A stretch of 64,000 bases of DNA from Streptomyces longwoodensis. GTDB taxonomy: Bacteria > Actinomycetota > Actinomycetes > Streptomycetales > Streptomycetaceae. The stretch covers positions 124,001 to 188,000 of the forward strand of contig NZ_KQ948561.1 in NCBI RefSeq assembly GCF_001514125.1, written 5' to 3'. Shown one piece after another: positions 31,873-40,146 of the stretch. The first letter of the stretch is position 1. Each line of letters opens with the position of its first letter. Position numbers and translations under genes: made by a program. Below the pieces are notes generated by a model, which saw only the letters and a list, made by a program, of their open reading frames with translations, did not search any database and was not told the origin of the DNA.

Positions 31873-32932
31873 GGCCGGTGCCGTCACCGCCGACGGGGAC
31901 GGGAACGGGGACCGGGGCGGGAGCGGGGGCAGGGGCCGTGTCCGTCCCGTGCGCGATGATCTGCCGCACCGTGTACAGCGGTCTGCCCTGCACCTCGCTG
32001 TAGGTGCGGCCGATGTAGCTGCCCAGCACGCCGAGCGAGAGCATCTGCACGCCGCCGAGGAAGAGGACGACCACCATGAGCATCGTCCAGCCCGACACCG
32101 TGATGTCCGGGCGCAGCACCTTCATGCCGAGCGCGTAGGCGATGCCGAGCAGCGACAGCGCGAGCACCGCGAAGCCCAGCTTGGTGATCAGGCGCAGGGG
32201 CGCCGTGGAGAAGCCGGTCAGCCCGTCGACGGCGAGGCGCGCCATCTTCTTCAGCGGGTACTTGGTCTCCCCGGCGAACCGCTCGTCGCGGTCGAAGGTG
32301 ACCTCGCTCTGGCGGAAGCCCATCGAGGCGACCATGCCGCGCACGAACCGGCTGCGCTCGCGGAAGCGCCGCAGCTCGTCGGCGGCGCGGCGGTCCATCA
32401 GCCGGAAGTCCCCGGTGTCCAGGGGGATGTCGACGTCGGTGGAGGAGCGCAGGACCCGGTAGAAGGCGTGCGCGGTGGTCCGCTTGAAGAACGTGTCCTG
32501 CCGGCTGCGCCGGCGGGCGTGCACGATCTCCGCGCCGTCGCGCCAGGCGTCGATCAGCTCCAGGCTGACCCGGGGCGGGTCCTGCAGGTCGGTGTCCATG
32601 ACGATGACGGCATCGCCGCGCGCCACGTCGATCCCGGCCGTGATGGCCATCTGGTGGCCGAAGTTGCGGGCGAAGTCCACGACCCGGACCCGCCGGTCGT
32701 TCTTGGCGATGTCCTCCAGGACGGCGAGCGTGCCGTCCGCGGAGCCGTCGTTGACGTACACCAACTCGTACGTGTACTCGGGTCGTTCGCGCAGGGCCGC
32801 CACGAGTTCCTCGTGGAAGTGACGGATCCCGTCGAACTCGTTGAAGACGGGCAGCACATAGGAGACGAGCGCGGCGCCACCACGCTGGCGCGGCACGTGC
32901 ACCTGTGGCGCCCGGCGGGATATGTCTGGCAT
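31859..32932 (-). CDS. DPM1/GtrB-like polyprenyl-phosphate glycosyltransferase
   Basis: A 357-residue GT2 enzyme with two C-terminal transmembrane helices. S-Y-V-L-P-V-F-N-E, V-N-D-G-S-A-D-G-T, A-R-N-F-G-H-Q-M-A and M-D-T-D-L-Q-D-P-P match dolichol/undecaprenyl-phosphate mannosyl- or glucosyltransferases. It would load a sugar on undecaprenyl phosphate for flipping by the adjacent GtrA protein and use by a GT-C enzyme. An unusual Ala/Pro/Val repeat (A-P-A-P-A-P, V-P-V-P-V-P) forms the C-terminal tail. It is the first gene of a three-gene minus-strand operon. Confidence 0.9.
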   Translation of the reverse strand: MPDISRRAPQVHVPRQRGGAALVSYVLPVFNEFDGIRHFHEELVAALRERPEYTYELVYVNDGSADGTLAVLEDIAKNDRRVRVVDFARNFGHQMAITAGIDVARGDAVIVMDTDLQDPPRVSLELIDAWRDGAEIVHARRRSRQDTFFKRTTAHAFYRVLRSSTDVDIPLDTGDFRLMDRRAADELRRFRERSRFVRGMVASMGFRQSEVTFDRDERFAGETKYPLKKMARLAVDGLTGFSTAPLRLITKLGFAVLALSLLGIAYALGMKVLRPDITVSGWTMLMVVVLFLGGVQMLSLGVLGSYIGRTYSEVQGRPLYTVRQIIAHGTDTAPAPAPAPVPVPVPVGGDGTGHGDR

Positions 32933-33019
32933 CCGCCGAACCTAGGGGGACCATGTGAACGTGCCGCTAACGCGTGGTAAGCGGTGCGGTGCCGTGAGTC
33001 GACGCCCCCCGCACGGCCG

Positions 33020-34366
33020 TTACGCGGGCCGCGCCGCCGTCCGCAGCCGCCGTACGGCCCGGCGGACGGCCGGGTGGCGGCGCAGCGCCTCGGCGCGGAC
33101 CTGGGCGCCGCCGGGCAGCCGCAGGCTCGTCAGCCGGCGGCGCTTGAAGTACCGCTGGTACTCGGTGAGGTGGACGGCGAGCCAGAGCGCCGTCTCCTCG
33201 CGCAGGGCGTGGTGCTTGCGGGACTGCATGCAGTACCCCACGGCCCGCACCAGCGGCGTCAGCTCCTGCGCGATGCCCTCGAGTTCCAGCGGCGTCCCGA
33301 CCTCGTCGCGCTCGGCGTCGGGCAGCGCCGCGTCGATGAGGGTGAGCGGCACCCGGTTGCTGTTCTCGTAGGGCGTGATGCGCTCCAGCAGCAGGTCGGT
33401 GCCGACCCGGGCGACGGGGATGTCGTAGAAGGCGGCGGCGGTCATCAGGGCCGTGGAGAAGCAGCCGATGACGAGCTTCGGCTTCAGGAACGCGAAGACC
33501 GTCTCGGCGAGGACCGGCTCGTTCAGCACGGTGAGCCGGACGCCGAGTTCGCCGGCGGCCGCCTCCAGGGACTCGTTGTAGACGGAGGGCGCGCTCGGGT
33601 GCGGCTTGAACAGCACGTCCCGGTGCCCGGCGCGGGCGGCGGCCCGCAGCATCCGCAGGTGCAGTCCCTGTTCCTCGTCCTGGCTGATCAGGTCGAGGGC
33701 GGAGAGGTACTGCCCGAGCAGCACGGCGGTGGGCGGGTGGTCGGCGGGCAGCAGACCGGCGAGCAGACCGGCACCGGACTCGCCGAGCTGCGCGAGGACC
33801 TCGACCATCGCCGCGCTGGGCACGGCCTCGGGCTCCACGCCGTACTCGGACAGCAGCAGGGGCCGCAGTCCGGGCACCAGGTCGAGGTGCAGGACCCGCT
33901 CGATGCGGCTGCTCATGCCGTGCGGGATGCGGTTGCGGGTGGGGCCGTAGGTCATCAGGCCGTCCGCGTACACGTGCAGGGGGCTGTCGGCGAAGATGTC
34001 GGCGACCGCCCGGGAGGGGTTGGCCTGGATGGACTCGCAGGCGATCTCCACCGGTTCGTCGCCGAGGTCCCAGGCGAGGCGCACGGCCTTCTCCCACAGC
34101 GGGGCGTCCTGGGCGCGCGGCGCCCAGCCGGCCGGGTGGTGCGGGGAGATGAACTCGTTCCAGGAGCGCACCTCGTCGAACTCGGGCCGCAGCTTCTCGA
34201 AGCCGGGCATCCGGTCCAGCGGCGTGCCGACCTCCGGGACGGCGGCGACGTTGCTGACGACGAGGATGCGGCGGACGCCCTCGCGGGGGCCGAACTGCCC
34301 GGCGCGGATCGCGGCCGTCACCGTCGCCGCCGCGTACTGCGTCGCCGAGAAGAACATCTGGATCAT
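33020..34366 (-). CDS. Alpha-2,8-polysialyltransferase-family protein (pair B)
   Basis: A 448-residue paralogue of the protein at 25704-27065. It shares M-P-G-F, Y-A-D-G-L-M-T-Y-G-P-T-R (133-144), F-K-P-H-P-S-A-P, G-C-F-S-T-A-L-M-T-A-A, Y-E-N-S-N-R-V-P-L-T and Y-F-K-R-R-R-L. It lies downstream of its own GT2 partner with a 4-bp ATGA overlap. The pair therefore duplicates pair A in both order and coupling, but on the opposite strand. A second glycosyl linkage or a second acceptor is likely. Confidence 0.85.
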   Translation of the reverse strand: MIQMFFSATQYAAATVTAAIRAGQFGPREGVRRILVVSNVAAVPEVGTPLDRMPGFEKLRPEFDEVRSWNEFISPHHPAGWAPRAQDAPLWEKAVRLAWDLGDEPVEIACESIQANPSRAVADIFADSPLHVYADGLMTYGPTRNRIPHGMSSRIERVLHLDLVPGLRPLLLSEYGVEPEAVPSAAMVEVLAQLGESGAGLLAGLLPADHPPTAVLLGQYLSALDLISQDEEQGLHLRMLRAAARAGHRDVLFKPHPSAPSVYNESLEAAAGELGVRLTVLNEPVLAETVFAFLKPKLVIGCFSTALMTAAAFYDIPVARVGTDLLLERITPYENSNRVPLTLIDAALPDAERDEVGTPLELEGIAQELTPLVRAVGYCMQSRKHHALREETALWLAVHLTEYQRYFKRRRLTSLRLPGGAQVRAEALRRHPAVRRAVRRLRTAARPA

Positions 34367-35346
34367 GCCGCCACTCCCTTCAGGCCACCGCGCACCCGGC
34401 GCAGCAGGTGTACGCGTTCCTCGCCCATCCCCACGACGGCCTCGCCCAGCTCGTCCTCGCTCATCGCGCGCAGCGCCTCGGCGGCACGGCGCTTGAGCTC
34501 GGCGGCCACCCCGCGTTCGAACCGCCCCCGGTCCAGCAGCTGGTGGGCGATCACGACGCAGTAGTTGCGCAGCGCCTTCGTGCGCAGCCGGCCGGCCTCG
34601 GGGTCGTCGGCGAGTTCGGCGAGGACCAGGTCGAAGGAGCGGAAGAAGTCCAGCTGGCGCACGTCGCCGATCTGGGTGAGCGAACTGGCCACGCCCCGGC
34701 GGTAGAAGACCCCGCGCAGGCTGGCGACGACGTAGGACTCCGCCCTGCGGTGCAGGCCCCAGATCCAGGGGCGGTCCTCGGCGGTGCGCAGCCCGTCGTG
34801 GAAGCGCAGCAGCCCCTTGTCCAGCAGGCGGCGGTGGTAGACGCCGGCCCAGGCGTAGGGGTAGTCGACCATGGTGGTGTCGTCGACCGGGAGGATCGAG
34901 GTGCGCGGGTCCAGGGGGGTGTGGCGGCGGCCCTCGGGCGCGCGGTGGACGGCCCGTTCGACACCGGTGACCTGGACGTGGTCGGTGCGCACGAAGTCGA
35001 CGTCGAACCGCTGGACGACGTCGACGAGGCGGGCCAGGTAGCCCGGCGCCAGCCAGTCGTCGCCGTCGAGGAAGGTGAGGTAGCGGCCCTCGGAGGCGTC
35101 GATGCCGGTGTTGCGGGCCGTGGCGAGTCCGCCGTTGTGCTCGTGCCGGATCACCCTGCTGCGGGGCAGCCGTTCCGTCAGGGCGAGCAGGGCCTCGTAG
35201 GTGCGGTCCTTGGTGGACCGGTCCTCGACGAAGACGAACTCGAAGTCGTCCCGGGCGTTGTTGACGAGGCTGGTCACCGTTTCGGAGACGTACGCCTCGA
35301 TGTTGTAGCAGGGGACGACGACGGACAGGGTCGGTGTGTTGGCCAC
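34363..35346 (-). CDS. Family 2 glycosyltransferase (pair B)
   Basis: A 327-residue GT2 enzyme, the same length as its paralogue at 24721-25704. V-V-V-P-C-Y-N, F-V-E-D-R-S-T-K-D, G-L-A-T-A-R-N-T-G-I and L-D-G-D-D-W-L-A-P-G-Y are present, with the shared R-T-A-E-D-R-P-W-I-W and R-R-G-V-A-S-S-L-T-Q-I-G-D-V-R-Q. The GTG at 35346 was chosen because it aligns with the paralogue start and follows AGGTG; a TTG at 35379 would add 11 residues. It is first in a two-gene operon. Confidence 0.9.
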   Translation of the reverse strand: MANTPTLSVVVPCYNIEAYVSETVTSLVNNARDDFEFVFVEDRSTKDRTYEALLALTERLPRSRVIRHEHNGGLATARNTGIDASEGRYLTFLDGDDWLAPGYLARLVDVVQRFDVDFVRTDHVQVTGVERAVHRAPEGRRHTPLDPRTSILPVDDTTMVDYPYAWAGVYHRRLLDKGLLRFHDGLRTAEDRPWIWGLHRRAESYVVASLRGVFYRRGVASSLTQIGDVRQLDFFRSFDLVLAELADDPEAGRLRTKALRNYCVVIAHQLLDRGRFERGVAAELKRRAAEALRAMSEDELGEAVVGMGEERVHLLRRVRGGLKGVAA

Positions 35347-35464
35347 GGGTGCGCACCTGGATTCTGAGCGGGAAGTCAAGTGACTCTAAGAAAGTAAGAT
35401 CAGCACCCTGATGTCCCGCCGACGACAGTCGGGTGAACTCGCTGTGACATCCGCGTCGGGGCCG

Positions 35465-36115
35465 TCAGGCGTGGCCGTACCGTGCCGCGATCCCGCAGAT
35501 CACCAGCTCCAGGCCCTCCTCGAAGTGCCGGTCGTAGTCGGTGAAGATCTCCGGTCCGGCCGCCGCCGACAGCGGGAAGTCGGCCAGCAGCCGGGCGCGC
35601 TCCTCTAGGTCGTAGCCCTCGCGGCGCTCGCCGGGCAGGGGCCGTACGCCCTGCTCCTCGATGACGAAGCCGACGGTGTACGCGTACGCCGTCGAGGTGG
35701 CCCGGACCGCCTCGGCGAGGGTGAAGCCGGCCGCCGTGAAGACGCGCAGGGTGTCCTCCATCTGCACGGCGTGGTCGGTGCCGGTGAAGCGGGAGCCGCT
35801 GAAGACCCGGGCCCCGTCGCGGTGGGCGAGCAGGGCCGCACGCAGCCCGTGGTGGGTGGCGCGCAGCCGCTCCTGCCAGGTGCCGCCCGGCGCGGGGCCG
35901 ACGTCGGCGACCATCCGGCGGTACATCGCGGTCGCCATCTCGTCGAGCAGCGCCTGCTTGTCCTTGAAGTGCCAGTACAGCGCGGGCGCCTTGACGTCCA
36001 GCTCGCGGGCGATGGCGCGCAGGGTGAGGCCGTCGAGGCCGACCTCGTTCAGCAGCGCCAGGGCGGTGTCGGCGACGCGGGCGCGGTCCAGGGGGGCTCG
36101 GCGTTCGGTGCTCAC
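35465..36115 (-). CDS. TetR-family repressor with TetR-type C-terminal domain
   Basis: A 216-residue regulator. The N-terminal helix-turn-helix L-T-L-R-A-I-A-R-E-L-D-V-K-A-P-A-L-Y-W-H-F and the rest of the protein resemble the tetracycline-repressor subclass with its own C-terminal ligand domain (about 75-210). It is divergent from an FAD monooxygenase, and the 99-bp gap contains three inverted repeats TTAAC-N3-GTTAA, so autoregulation and control of the monooxygenase are likely. The start is GTG at 36115. The ligand is probably the monooxygenase substrate. Confidence 0.9.
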   Translation of the reverse strand: MSTERRAPLDRARVADTALALLNEVGLDGLTLRAIARELDVKAPALYWHFKDKQALLDEMATAMYRRMVADVGPAPGGTWQERLRATHHGLRAALLAHRDGARVFSGSRFTGTDHAVQMEDTLRVFTAAGFTLAEAVRATSTAYAYTVGFVIEEQGVRPLPGERREGYDLEERARLLADFPLSAAAGPEIFTDYDRHFEEGLELVICGIAARYGHA

Positions 36116-36124
36116 CCGGCCAAA

Positions 36125-36137
36125 TTAACACCGTTAA
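36125..36137. promoter_or_regulatory. TetR operator 1 (TTAAC-ACC-GTTAA)
   Basis: A perfect 5-bp half-site dyad with 3-bp spacer, 10 bp upstream of the tetR-like start. Confidence 0.75.
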
Positions 36138-36155
36138 GCGGTGGGGCTTGACTCC

Positions 36156-36168
36156 TTAACGACGTTAA
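36156..36168. promoter_or_regulatory. TetR operator 2 (TTAAC-GAC-GTTAA)
   Basis: The same dyad, extended by flanking CC/GG to 17 bp (36154-36170), in the middle of the divergent promoter region. Confidence 0.8.
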
Positions 36169-36192
36169 GGGCAGGCTGGTCGGCGACAGCAC

Positions 36193-36205
36193 TTAACAAC
36201 GTTAA
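36193..36205. promoter_or_regulatory. TetR operator 3 (TTAAC-AAC-GTTAA)
   Basis: Third copy. Its right arm runs into AAGGAG (36204-36209), the ribosome-binding site of the monooxygenase gene, so repressor binding would also mask translation signals at the DNA level. Confidence 0.8.
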
Positions 36206-36214
36206 GGAGCAGGC

Positions 36215-37780
36215 ATGGCCACAGGAGCGACCCCCACGGACGTCGTGATCGTCGGCGCGGGACCCACCGGCCTCGCACTCGGCATCGACCTGGCCCGGCG
36301 CGGGGTGGACGCGCTGGTGGTGGAGCGAGGCGCGGAGCTCGCCCCGGGCTCGCGCGGCAAGGGGTTCCAGCCGCGCACGATGGAGGTCTTCGAGGACCTC
36401 GGCGTACTGGACTCGGTCCTGGCGGCCGGGGGCACCTACCCGGTGGGCATGGTCTGGCGGGACGGCCGGCAACTGGGCGAGCACCGGATGTTCGACCCGG
36501 CCGAGGACGGCGAGCCGCACTCCCGCTTCACCGTCCCCTGGATGGTGCCGCAGTGGCGGACCACGCGGATCCTGCACGCGCGGCTGACGGAACTGGGCGG
36601 CCGGGTGGCCTTCGGCCGCGAGGCCGTGGCCGTCGACCAGGACGCCGACGGCGTGACCGTCCGCTTCGCCTCCGGAGCGCCGGTGCGCGCCCGGTACGCG
36701 GTCGCGGCCGACGGGGGCCGCTCGGCGCTGCGGCGGGCGCTGGGCATCGGGATGACCGGGGAGACCGTGGACCCGGACCCGATCCTGGTGGCGGACGTGC
36801 GCGTCGAGGGGCTGAGCCGGGAGTTCTGGCACCTCTTCCCGCCGGGCGGGGCGGGCGAGGCGGGTGAGGCGGGCGAGGCGCGTGACCCCGGCGGCTCTGG
36901 CGGCCCCAGTGGCCCCGGTGACCCCGGTGACCCCGGTGAGTCCGACGGGAGCGGTGGGCGCCGCGGCTTCCTGGCGATCTGCCCGCTGGCCGGCACGGAG
37001 GACTTCCAGCTGGTGGCGCAGTTCCATGGCGCGGACGGGCCCGACCCCTCCCTGGAGGGCGTCCGCAAGGTCGTCGGCGAACGCACCCACCTGGCCCCCG
37101 AGTCGGTGACGGCGGTCGGCTGGTCCTCCGACTTCCGCCCGCGCGCGGCCCTCGCGGACCGCTTCCGCGCCGGCCGCGTGTTCCTCGCCGGGGACGCGGC
37201 CCACGTCCACTCCCCCGCGGGCGGCCAGGGCCTCAACACCAGCGTGCAGGACGCCTACAACCTCGGCTGGAAGCTGGCCGCCGTGCTGACCGGGGCCGCG
37301 CCCGAGGCCCTGCTCGACACCTACGAGGAGGAGCGCCGCCCGATCGCCGCGCACATCCTGGCCCTGTCCACGGCGATCCACCGCGACCAGGCGCGACGCG
37401 GTGCGGCGACCCGCCAACTGGGCCTCGGCTACCGGGAGTCGTCGCTGGCCGTGACGGACGGCGAGACCCCGGGCGAGGTGCGGGCGGGCGACCGCGTGCC
37501 CGACGTGCAGGTCGACGGCGCACGCCTGCACGCGTCGCTGGCGGGCCCGCGCTGGACACTCCTCGCGATGGGCACGCACGCCCCGCGGACGCCCGAGGGC
37601 GTACGGGTGCTGTCCTGCCCACCGGTCGAGCCGTTCGGCACGGGCCTGTACCTGGTCAGGCCGGACGGCTACGTGGGCTGGACGGGCACGGACCCGGAGG
37701 GCCTGGCGGCGTACGCGGCCCGGGTGGGAGCGGGCGCGGGAGCCGGGAAGCAGGGACGGCCGGGGACGGCGACGCGGTGA
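36215..37780 (+). CDS. FAD-dependent aromatic monooxygenase (Rox/TetX/PgaE type)
   Basis: A 521-residue class A flavin monooxygenase. G-A-G-P-T-G-L-A-L (about 15-23) with V-V-E-R-G binds FAD. G-D-A-A-H-V-H-S-P-A-G-G-Q-G-L-N-T-S-V-Q-D is the second FAD site. The C-terminal 100 residues form the thioredoxin-like domain of the PHBH-like polyketide and antibiotic hydroxylases. A Gly/Pro/Glu/Asp-rich insert (about residues 212-250) made of G-D-P/G-E-A type triplets interrupts the substrate domain. TetR control suggests induction by a xenobiotic or antibiotic. AAGGAG precedes the ATG by 5 bp. Confidence 0.9.
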   Translation: MATGATPTDVVIVGAGPTGLALGIDLARRGVDALVVERGAELAPGSRGKGFQPRTMEVFEDLGVLDSVLAAGGTYPVGMVWRDGRQLGEHRMFDPAEDGEPHSRFTVPWMVPQWRTTRILHARLTELGGRVAFGREAVAVDQDADGVTVRFASGAPVRARYAVAADGGRSALRRALGIGMTGETVDPDPILVADVRVEGLSREFWHLFPPGGAGEAGEAGEARDPGGSGGPSGPGDPGDPGESDGSGGRRGFLAICPLAGTEDFQLVAQFHGADGPDPSLEGVRKVVGERTHLAPESVTAVGWSSDFRPRAALADRFRAGRVFLAGDAAHVHSPAGGQGLNTSVQDAYNLGWKLAAVLTGAAPEALLDTYEEERRPIAAHILALSTAIHRDQARRGAATRQLGLGYRESSLAVTDGETPGEVRAGDRVPDVQVDGARLHASLAGPRWTLLAMGTHAPRTPEGVRVLSCPPVEPFGTGLYLVRPDGYVGWTGTDPEGLAAYAARVGAGAGAGKQGRPGTATR

Positions 37781-37802
37781 CCGCCGGAGACAGGAGGCGG
37801 CG

Positions 37803-38486
37803 TCAGGCGCTGGCCAGCGTCAGCTTCACCGCGAAGCCCAGGAACAGCGCGCCCGCCGCGCTCGTGGCACCCGCGGCCAGCCGCCGGCGCCGCCGGAACG
37901 CCGCCGCGAGCCGGGTGCCGCTGAAGATCAGGGCGCTGAGGTAGAGGAAGCTGGCGACCTGGGCGAACGCCCCGAGGACGACGAAGGACAGCGCCGGGTA
38001 GGCGTAGGCCGGGTCGACGAACTGCACGAAGAAGGCGACGAAGAACAGGATCGCCTTGGGGTTGAACAGGCTGACGACGAGGGCGCGCCGGAAGGGGCGT
38101 TCCTCGGCGACGGCGGCGGCAGCGGCACCGGCACCCGCCGACGGCCCGGCCGCCGGGTCCCCGGCCGCGCCCCGCTCGCGCCGGGAGCGCCACATCCCCC
38201 ACGCGGCCCGCATCATCCCGACCGCGAGCCACGTCAGGTAGCCGGCCCCGGCGTACTTCACGATGCCGAACAGCAGGGCGTTGGCCTGGAGCAGCGAGGC
38301 GACGCCCGCGGCGGACAGGGTCATCAGCACGGCGTCCCCGCACCACACGCCGGCCGCCGCGGTGTACCCGGCCCGTACGCCCTTGCGGGCGGCGACGGAC
38401 AGCACGTAGAGCGAGTTGGGGCCTGGCAGCAGGACGATCAGGACGAGTCCTGCCAGGTAGGTGGGGAGGTCGATGACGCCGAACAT
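37803..38486 (-). CDS. LysE-family amino-acid exporter (LeuE/RhtB-like)
   Basis: A 227-residue membrane protein with about six helices. L-P-G-P-N-S-L-Y-V-L near residue 22 and G-V-W-C-G-D, plus S-L-F-N-P-K-A-I-L-F-F-V-A-F-F, are signatures of the LysE/RhtB translocator family exporting amino acids such as leucine or homoserine. An Ala/Gly-rich loop (about 115-135) is longer than usual. The ATG at 38486 puts helix 1 at the N-terminus. It is convergent with the monooxygenase, 22 bp away. Confidence 0.88.
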   Translation of the reverse strand: MFGVIDLPTYLAGLVLIVLLPGPNSLYVLSVAARKGVRAGYTAAAGVWCGDAVLMTLSAAGVASLLQANALLFGIVKYAGAGYLTWLAVGMMRAAWGMWRSRRERGAAGDPAAGPSAGAGAAAAAVAEERPFRRALVVSLFNPKAILFFVAFFVQFVDPAYAYPALSFVVLGAFAQVASFLYLSALIFSGTRLAAAFRRRRRLAAGATSAAGALFLGFAVKLTLASA

Positions 38487-38565
38487 GGCAGGAGTGTCGC
38501 ACGCGCGTGCGGCACTCCTCACCGTGGTTTCCCTCACCCGGTCCGCGGTGCTCCCGGGGCGGGTC

Positions 38566-40146
38566 TCAGAACGCGTCCGTGGGCACGTACGTCCCCCACA
38601 CGTCCCGCAGCGCGTTGCACACCTCGCCGACCGTCGCGCGGGCCCGGAGCGCGTCCTTCATCGGGTACAGGACGTTGTCCTCGCCCTCCGCGGCCTTCCG
38701 CAGCGCCGCGAGCGCCGTGTCGACGGCCGCCTGGTCCCGCTCCGCCCGGAGCCGGGCGAGGCGCTCGGCCTGCTGGGCCTCGATGGCGGGGTCCACGCGC
38801 AGCGGCTCGTACGGTTCCTCCTCGTCGAGCTGGAAGCGGTTGACGCCGACCACGACGCGCTCGCCGGCGTCGGTCTCCTGGGCGATGCGGTAGGCGTTGC
38901 GCTCGATCTCGTTCTTCTGGAAGCCGTGCTCGATGGCGGTGACCGCGCCGCCCAGGTCCTCGACCTTCCGCATCAGCTCCAGCGCGGCCGACTCGACCTC
39001 GTCGGTCATCTTCTCGATGACGTACGACCCGGCGAACGGGTCCACGGTGGCGGTCACGTCGGTCTCGTACGCGAGGACCTGCTGCGTGCGCAGCGCCAGG
39101 CGGGCGGACTTGTCGGTCGGGAGCGCGATCGCCTCGTCGAAGGAGTTGGTGTGCAGGGACTGGGTGCCGCCGAGCACGGCCGCGAGGCCCTGGACGGCGA
39201 CCCGCACCAGGTTCACCTCCGGCTGCTGCGCGGTGAGCTGCACACCGGCCGTCTGCGTGTGGAAGCGCAGCATCAGGGACTTCGGGTTCTTCGCCCCGAA
39301 CTCCTCCTTCATCACGCGCGCCCAGATCCGGCGGGCCGCGCGGAACTTGGCGACCTCCTCCAGGATCGTCGTGCGGGCGACGAAGAAGAAGGACAGCCGG
39401 GGCGCGAAGTCGTCGACGTCCATGCCGGCCGCGACCGCCGTACGGACGTACTCGATGCCGTCCGCGAGCGTGAAGGCGATCTCCTGCGCGGGGGACGCGC
39501 CGGCCTCGGCCATGTGGTAGCCGGAGATCGAGATGGTGTTCCACTTCGGGATCTCGGCCCGGCAGTACTTGAAGATGTCGGCGATCAGGCGCAGCGACGG
39601 CTTGGGCGGGAAGATGTACGTCCCGCGCGCGATGTACTCCTTCAGCACGTCGTTCTGGATGGTGCCCGTGAGCTGGTCGGCGCCGACGCCCTGCTCCTCG
39701 GCGACGAGTTGGTAGAGCAGCAGCAGGAGGGCGGCCGGGGCGTTGATCGTCATCGACGTCGACACCTTGTCCAGCGGGATCCCGCCGAACAGCACCCGCA
39801 TGTCGTCGATCGAGTCGATGGCGACGCCGACCTTGCCGACCTCGCCCGAGGCGATCGGGGCGTCGGAGTCGTGGCCCATCTGGGTGGGCAGGTCGAAGGC
39901 GACCGACAGGCCCATCGTGCCGTTGGCGATCAGCTGCTTGTAGCGGGCGTTGGACTCCGACGCCGTGCCGAAGCCGGCGTACTGGCGCATCGTCCACGGC
40001 CGGCCCGTGTACATCGACGGGTACACACCGCGCGTGAACGGGTAGGCCCCCGGCTCGCCCAGCTTCTCGGCGGGGTCCCAGTCGGCCAGGGCGTCGGGTC
40101 CGTAGACCGGTTCGATGGGCAGTCCGGACTCGGACTCGCGTGCCAT
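38566..40146 (-). CDS. Acyl-CoA mutase large subunit (methylmalonyl-CoA mutase family, no B12 domain)
   Basis: A 526-residue TIM-barrel catalytic subunit of B12-dependent acyl-CoA mutases. R-P-W-T-M-R-Q-Y-A-G-F-G-T-A lies at 49-62; Tyr56 matches the methylmalonyl-CoA mutase active-site Tyr. G-T-I-Q-N-D-V-L-K-E-Y, S-I-S-G-Y-H-M and G-G-T-Q-S-L-H-T-N-S-F-D-E-A-I are also present. The C-terminal cobalamin-binding domain (D-x-H-x-x-G) is absent, so it needs a separate small subunit, as isobutyryl- and hydroxyisobutyryl-CoA mutases do, but none is in the window. GGAGG lies 6 bp before the ATG. Confidence 0.93.
   Translation of the reverse strand: MARESESGLPIEPVYGPDALADWDPAEKLGEPGAYPFTRGVYPSMYTGRPWTMRQYAGFGTASESNARYKQLIANGTMGLSVAFDLPTQMGHDSDAPIASGEVGKVGVAIDSIDDMRVLFGGIPLDKVSTSMTINAPAALLLLLYQLVAEEQGVGADQLTGTIQNDVLKEYIARGTYIFPPKPSLRLIADIFKYCRAEIPKWNTISISGYHMAEAGASPAQEIAFTLADGIEYVRTAVAAGMDVDDFAPRLSFFFVARTTILEEVAKFRAARRIWARVMKEEFGAKNPKSLMLRFHTQTAGVQLTAQQPEVNLVRVAVQGLAAVLGGTQSLHTNSFDEAIALPTDKSARLALRTQQVLAYETDVTATVDPFAGSYVIEKMTDEVESAALELMRKVEDLGGAVTAIEHGFQKNEIERNAYRIAQETDAGERVVVGVNRFQLDEEEPYEPLRVDPAIEAQQAERLARLRAERDQAAVDTALAALRKAAEGEDNVLYPMKDALRARATVGEVCNALRDVWGTYVPTDAF

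Noticed and set aside
19838..35346. Glycan locus as a recently acquired genomic island
   Set aside because: GC content and codon use look like the flanks, no integrase, tRNA or direct repeats were seen, and the order resembles the S. coelicolor core chromosome.
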